Shown here in pieces: positions 62,913-64,000 of a stretch of 64,000 nucleotides of DNA. Made by a program: the position numbers and the translations under genes. Within the stretch, counting starts at the first letter, position 1, and every line of letters starts with the position of its first letter. Source of the stretch: Kushneria indalinina DSM 14324 (GTDB taxonomy: Bacteria > Pseudomonadota > Gammaproteobacteria > Pseudomonadales > Halomonadaceae); NCBI RefSeq assembly GCF_003385845.1, contig NZ_QRDJ01000007.1, positions 399,380 to 463,379 on the forward strand, in the 5' to 3' direction. The notes under the pieces are model-generated. The model saw only the letters and a program-made list of their open reading frames with translations. It ran no database searches and was not told where the DNA came from.

Positions 62913-63334
62913 ACCAGCACCGCACAGGCGTTCGAAAGATTGAGGCTGCGGCTGTCTTCGCGCATGGGAATACGCAGGCGCTGATCTTCCGGCAGGCCAT
63001 CGATCAGGGTCTGCGGCAGGCCGCGGCTCTCCGGGCCAAACAGCAGCGCATCGCCGGCCTGATAGGCGACATGGTCATGGCGGGTGCGCCCGCGGGTGGT
63101 GATGGCCAGCAGTCGCTGCGGCTCAACTGTCGCCATGAAGGCGTCCAGCGAGGCATGGACCTGCACGCGGGCCCACTCATGGTAATCAAGCCCGGCCCGG
63201 CGCAGACGCTTGTCATCGAGCTCAAAGCCGAGCGGCTCGATCAGATGCAGGCGAAAGCCGGTATTGGCACACAGTCTGATGATGTTGCCAGTATTGGGCG
63301 CAATTTCCGGCTCGAACAGGGCGATATCCAGCAT
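62870..63334 (-). CDS. trmL: tRNA (cytidine(34)-2'-O)-methyltransferase TrmL
   Basis: A 154-residue SPOUT methylase, the usual TrmL size. Pro-Asn-Thr-Gly-Asn-Ile-Ile-Arg-Leu near residue 12, Phe-Gly-Pro-Glu-Ser-Arg-Gly-Leu-Pro near 98 and Arg-Ser-Leu-Asn-Leu-Ser-Asn form the AdoMet knot. It 2'-O-methylates the wobble base of leucine tRNAs. The ATG at 63334 is the family start. Confidence 0.94.
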   Translation of the reverse strand: MLDIALFEPEIAPNTGNIIRLCANTGFRLHLIEPLGFELDDKRLRRAGLDYHEWARVQVHASLDAFMATVEPQRLLAITTRGRTRHDHVAYQAGDALLFGPESRGLPQTLIDGLPEDQRLRIPMREDSRSLNLSNACAVLVYEAWRQLDFDGAL

Positions 63335-63418
63335 GGCGGGTGTCTTCTCTACTTCGAGGACCGGTGTTGTCGTGATCAACGCGTGCGATCAACGGCTAAA
63401 AGGCTTGTGACCAACGAC

Positions 63419-63448
63419 AGCGGGCCCGACGCAAAGGCCGGGCCCGCT
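63419..63448 (-). terminator. Hairpin after yfaZ
   Basis: AGCGGGCCCG and CGGGCCCGCT make a 10-base-pair stem. There is no T tract, so termination is uncertain. Confidence 0.4.
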
Positions 63449-63484
63449 CATATCAAATGCGCGCCGGTTTAGAAACCGACCGAT

Positions 63485-64000
63485 TTAGAAACCAACCGAA
63501 ACGCCCAGTTCCGGGCCGCTGAACAGCGTCTTGCCATCACGGTTGTCGAAATCGGTATGGTAGTAGCGATAGCCGACATAGCCATAGGTATTGGCAATCA
63601 GTGTGGCGCGAGCGCGAGCACCGTATTCATAGCTTTCGTTGACATCGCCATGGCTCAGCCCTTCCGGGGTGTAGAAACCGTAGCCGCCGACACTGACGCG
63701 CGGGATCGGGGTATCGACATAGGCCGAACCACCCAGACCCAGGCCGCCGCCGTTGCCGTAGTCGCTGTCCAGGTACTGGTAGCGCCCGCCGACCGACACA
63801 TCCACACCCGGCAGATAGGGTGAGAACATCAGCTGACCGGAATAGGCCTTGGTGTTGTTGCCGCTGTCATTGGTGCTGAAATAGCCCAGACCGGCAGAAA
63901 AGCCCGGCAGCAGCCCCTGAGTGGCCTGAAAACCGTGAGAGTCCTCGCCACCGCTGGCAGAAAGGCTCAGGGCGGAGGCATTAAGACTTGAGAAGGCCAG
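63485..64000 (-). CDS. yfaZ: YfaZ-family outer-membrane protein, 5' end beyond window
   Basis: The visible 171 residues are open to the window edge, so the N-terminus and signal peptide are missing. Alternating polar/aromatic strands and the C-terminal Gly-Tyr-Arg-Tyr-Tyr, Asn-Arg-Asp-Gly-Lys and final Val-Gly-Phe are those of YfaZ-like beta barrels; a terminal Phe is the outer-membrane insertion signal. An ATG at 63829 is internal. The last codons are duplicated just downstream of the stop. Confidence 0.82.
   Translation of the reverse strand: MAFSSLNASALSLSASGGEDSHGFQATQGLLPGFSAGLGYFSTNDSGNNTKAYSGQLMFSPYLPGVDVSVGGRYQYLDSDYGNGGGLGLGGSAYVDTPIPRVSVGGYGFYTPEGLSHGDVNESYEYGARARATLIANTYGYVGYRYYHTDFDNRDGKTLFSGPELGVSVGF

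Overview
The window is high-GC gammaproteobacterial DNA, most likely Halomonadaceae (Halomonas/Kushneria type). This is inferred from protein flavour (YfaZ porin, RluF, Rep, MelB-type and TTT transporters, carotenoid genes), not from a marker gene. Roughly the first 23.2 kb is the right-hand part of a P2-like (Peduovirus-type) prophage; its capsid, terminase and lysis genes lie beyond the left edge. The remaining 40.7 kb is host chromosome.

Prophage (1-23250). Late genes run rightward in P2 order: V (cut by the window edge), W, J, I, H, G, a foreign leftward acyltransferase where P2 carries its Z/fun moron, then FI, FII, E with a -1 frameshift extension E', T, U and D. A leftward cargo block follows: a small helix-turn-helix gene overlapping an AcrIF11-family ADP-ribosyltransferase-like gene (an acr-aca operon with a palindromic operator inside its promoter), an SOS-box-controlled UmuD'-like gene lacking the catalytic dyad, and a large membrane protein. 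The LexA-like CI repressor is transcribed leftward. The divergent rightward early operon holds small DNA-binding proteins, an Ogr/Delta late activator, the replication endonuclease gpA, a DksA/TraR zinc finger, a Dam-type methylase and an excisionase-like protein. It ends against the tyrosine integrase. Repressor and SOS box suggest a DNA-damage-inducible prophage, unlike P2 itself.

Right attachment site (about 23205-23250). The prophage ends in the 3' half of a tRNA-Thr(CGT), broken at the anticodon loop and joined directly to the C-terminal half of lacZ. This looks like integration at a secondary site inside lacZ.

Chromosome (23250-64000). There is a lacZ remnant, a nitroreductase, an SDR, a GPH sugar symporter, a cold-shock protein, a chemoreceptor, RluF and membrane proteins. 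A minor-pilin operon (fimT-pilV-pilW-pilX-like) reads leftward. An AT-rich coiled-coil membrane gene and a small cassette (unknown gene, fosA, orphan higA) sit beside tRNA-Arg(CCG); imperfect direct repeats flank the cassette. ThiM and a c-type cytochrome follow. Next is a sulfatase locus: a formylglycine-generating enzyme, a LacI regulator, a sulfatase and a sugar porter, with a perfect palindrome before the sulfatase. A crtD-cruF-like carotenoid pair is next, then a LacI-controlled tctCBA-aldolase operon with its own palindrome. The right end holds a second acyltransferase, an Ldh_2 dehydrogenase, rep, an STN-domain protein, a GNAT, trmL and a partial yfaZ.
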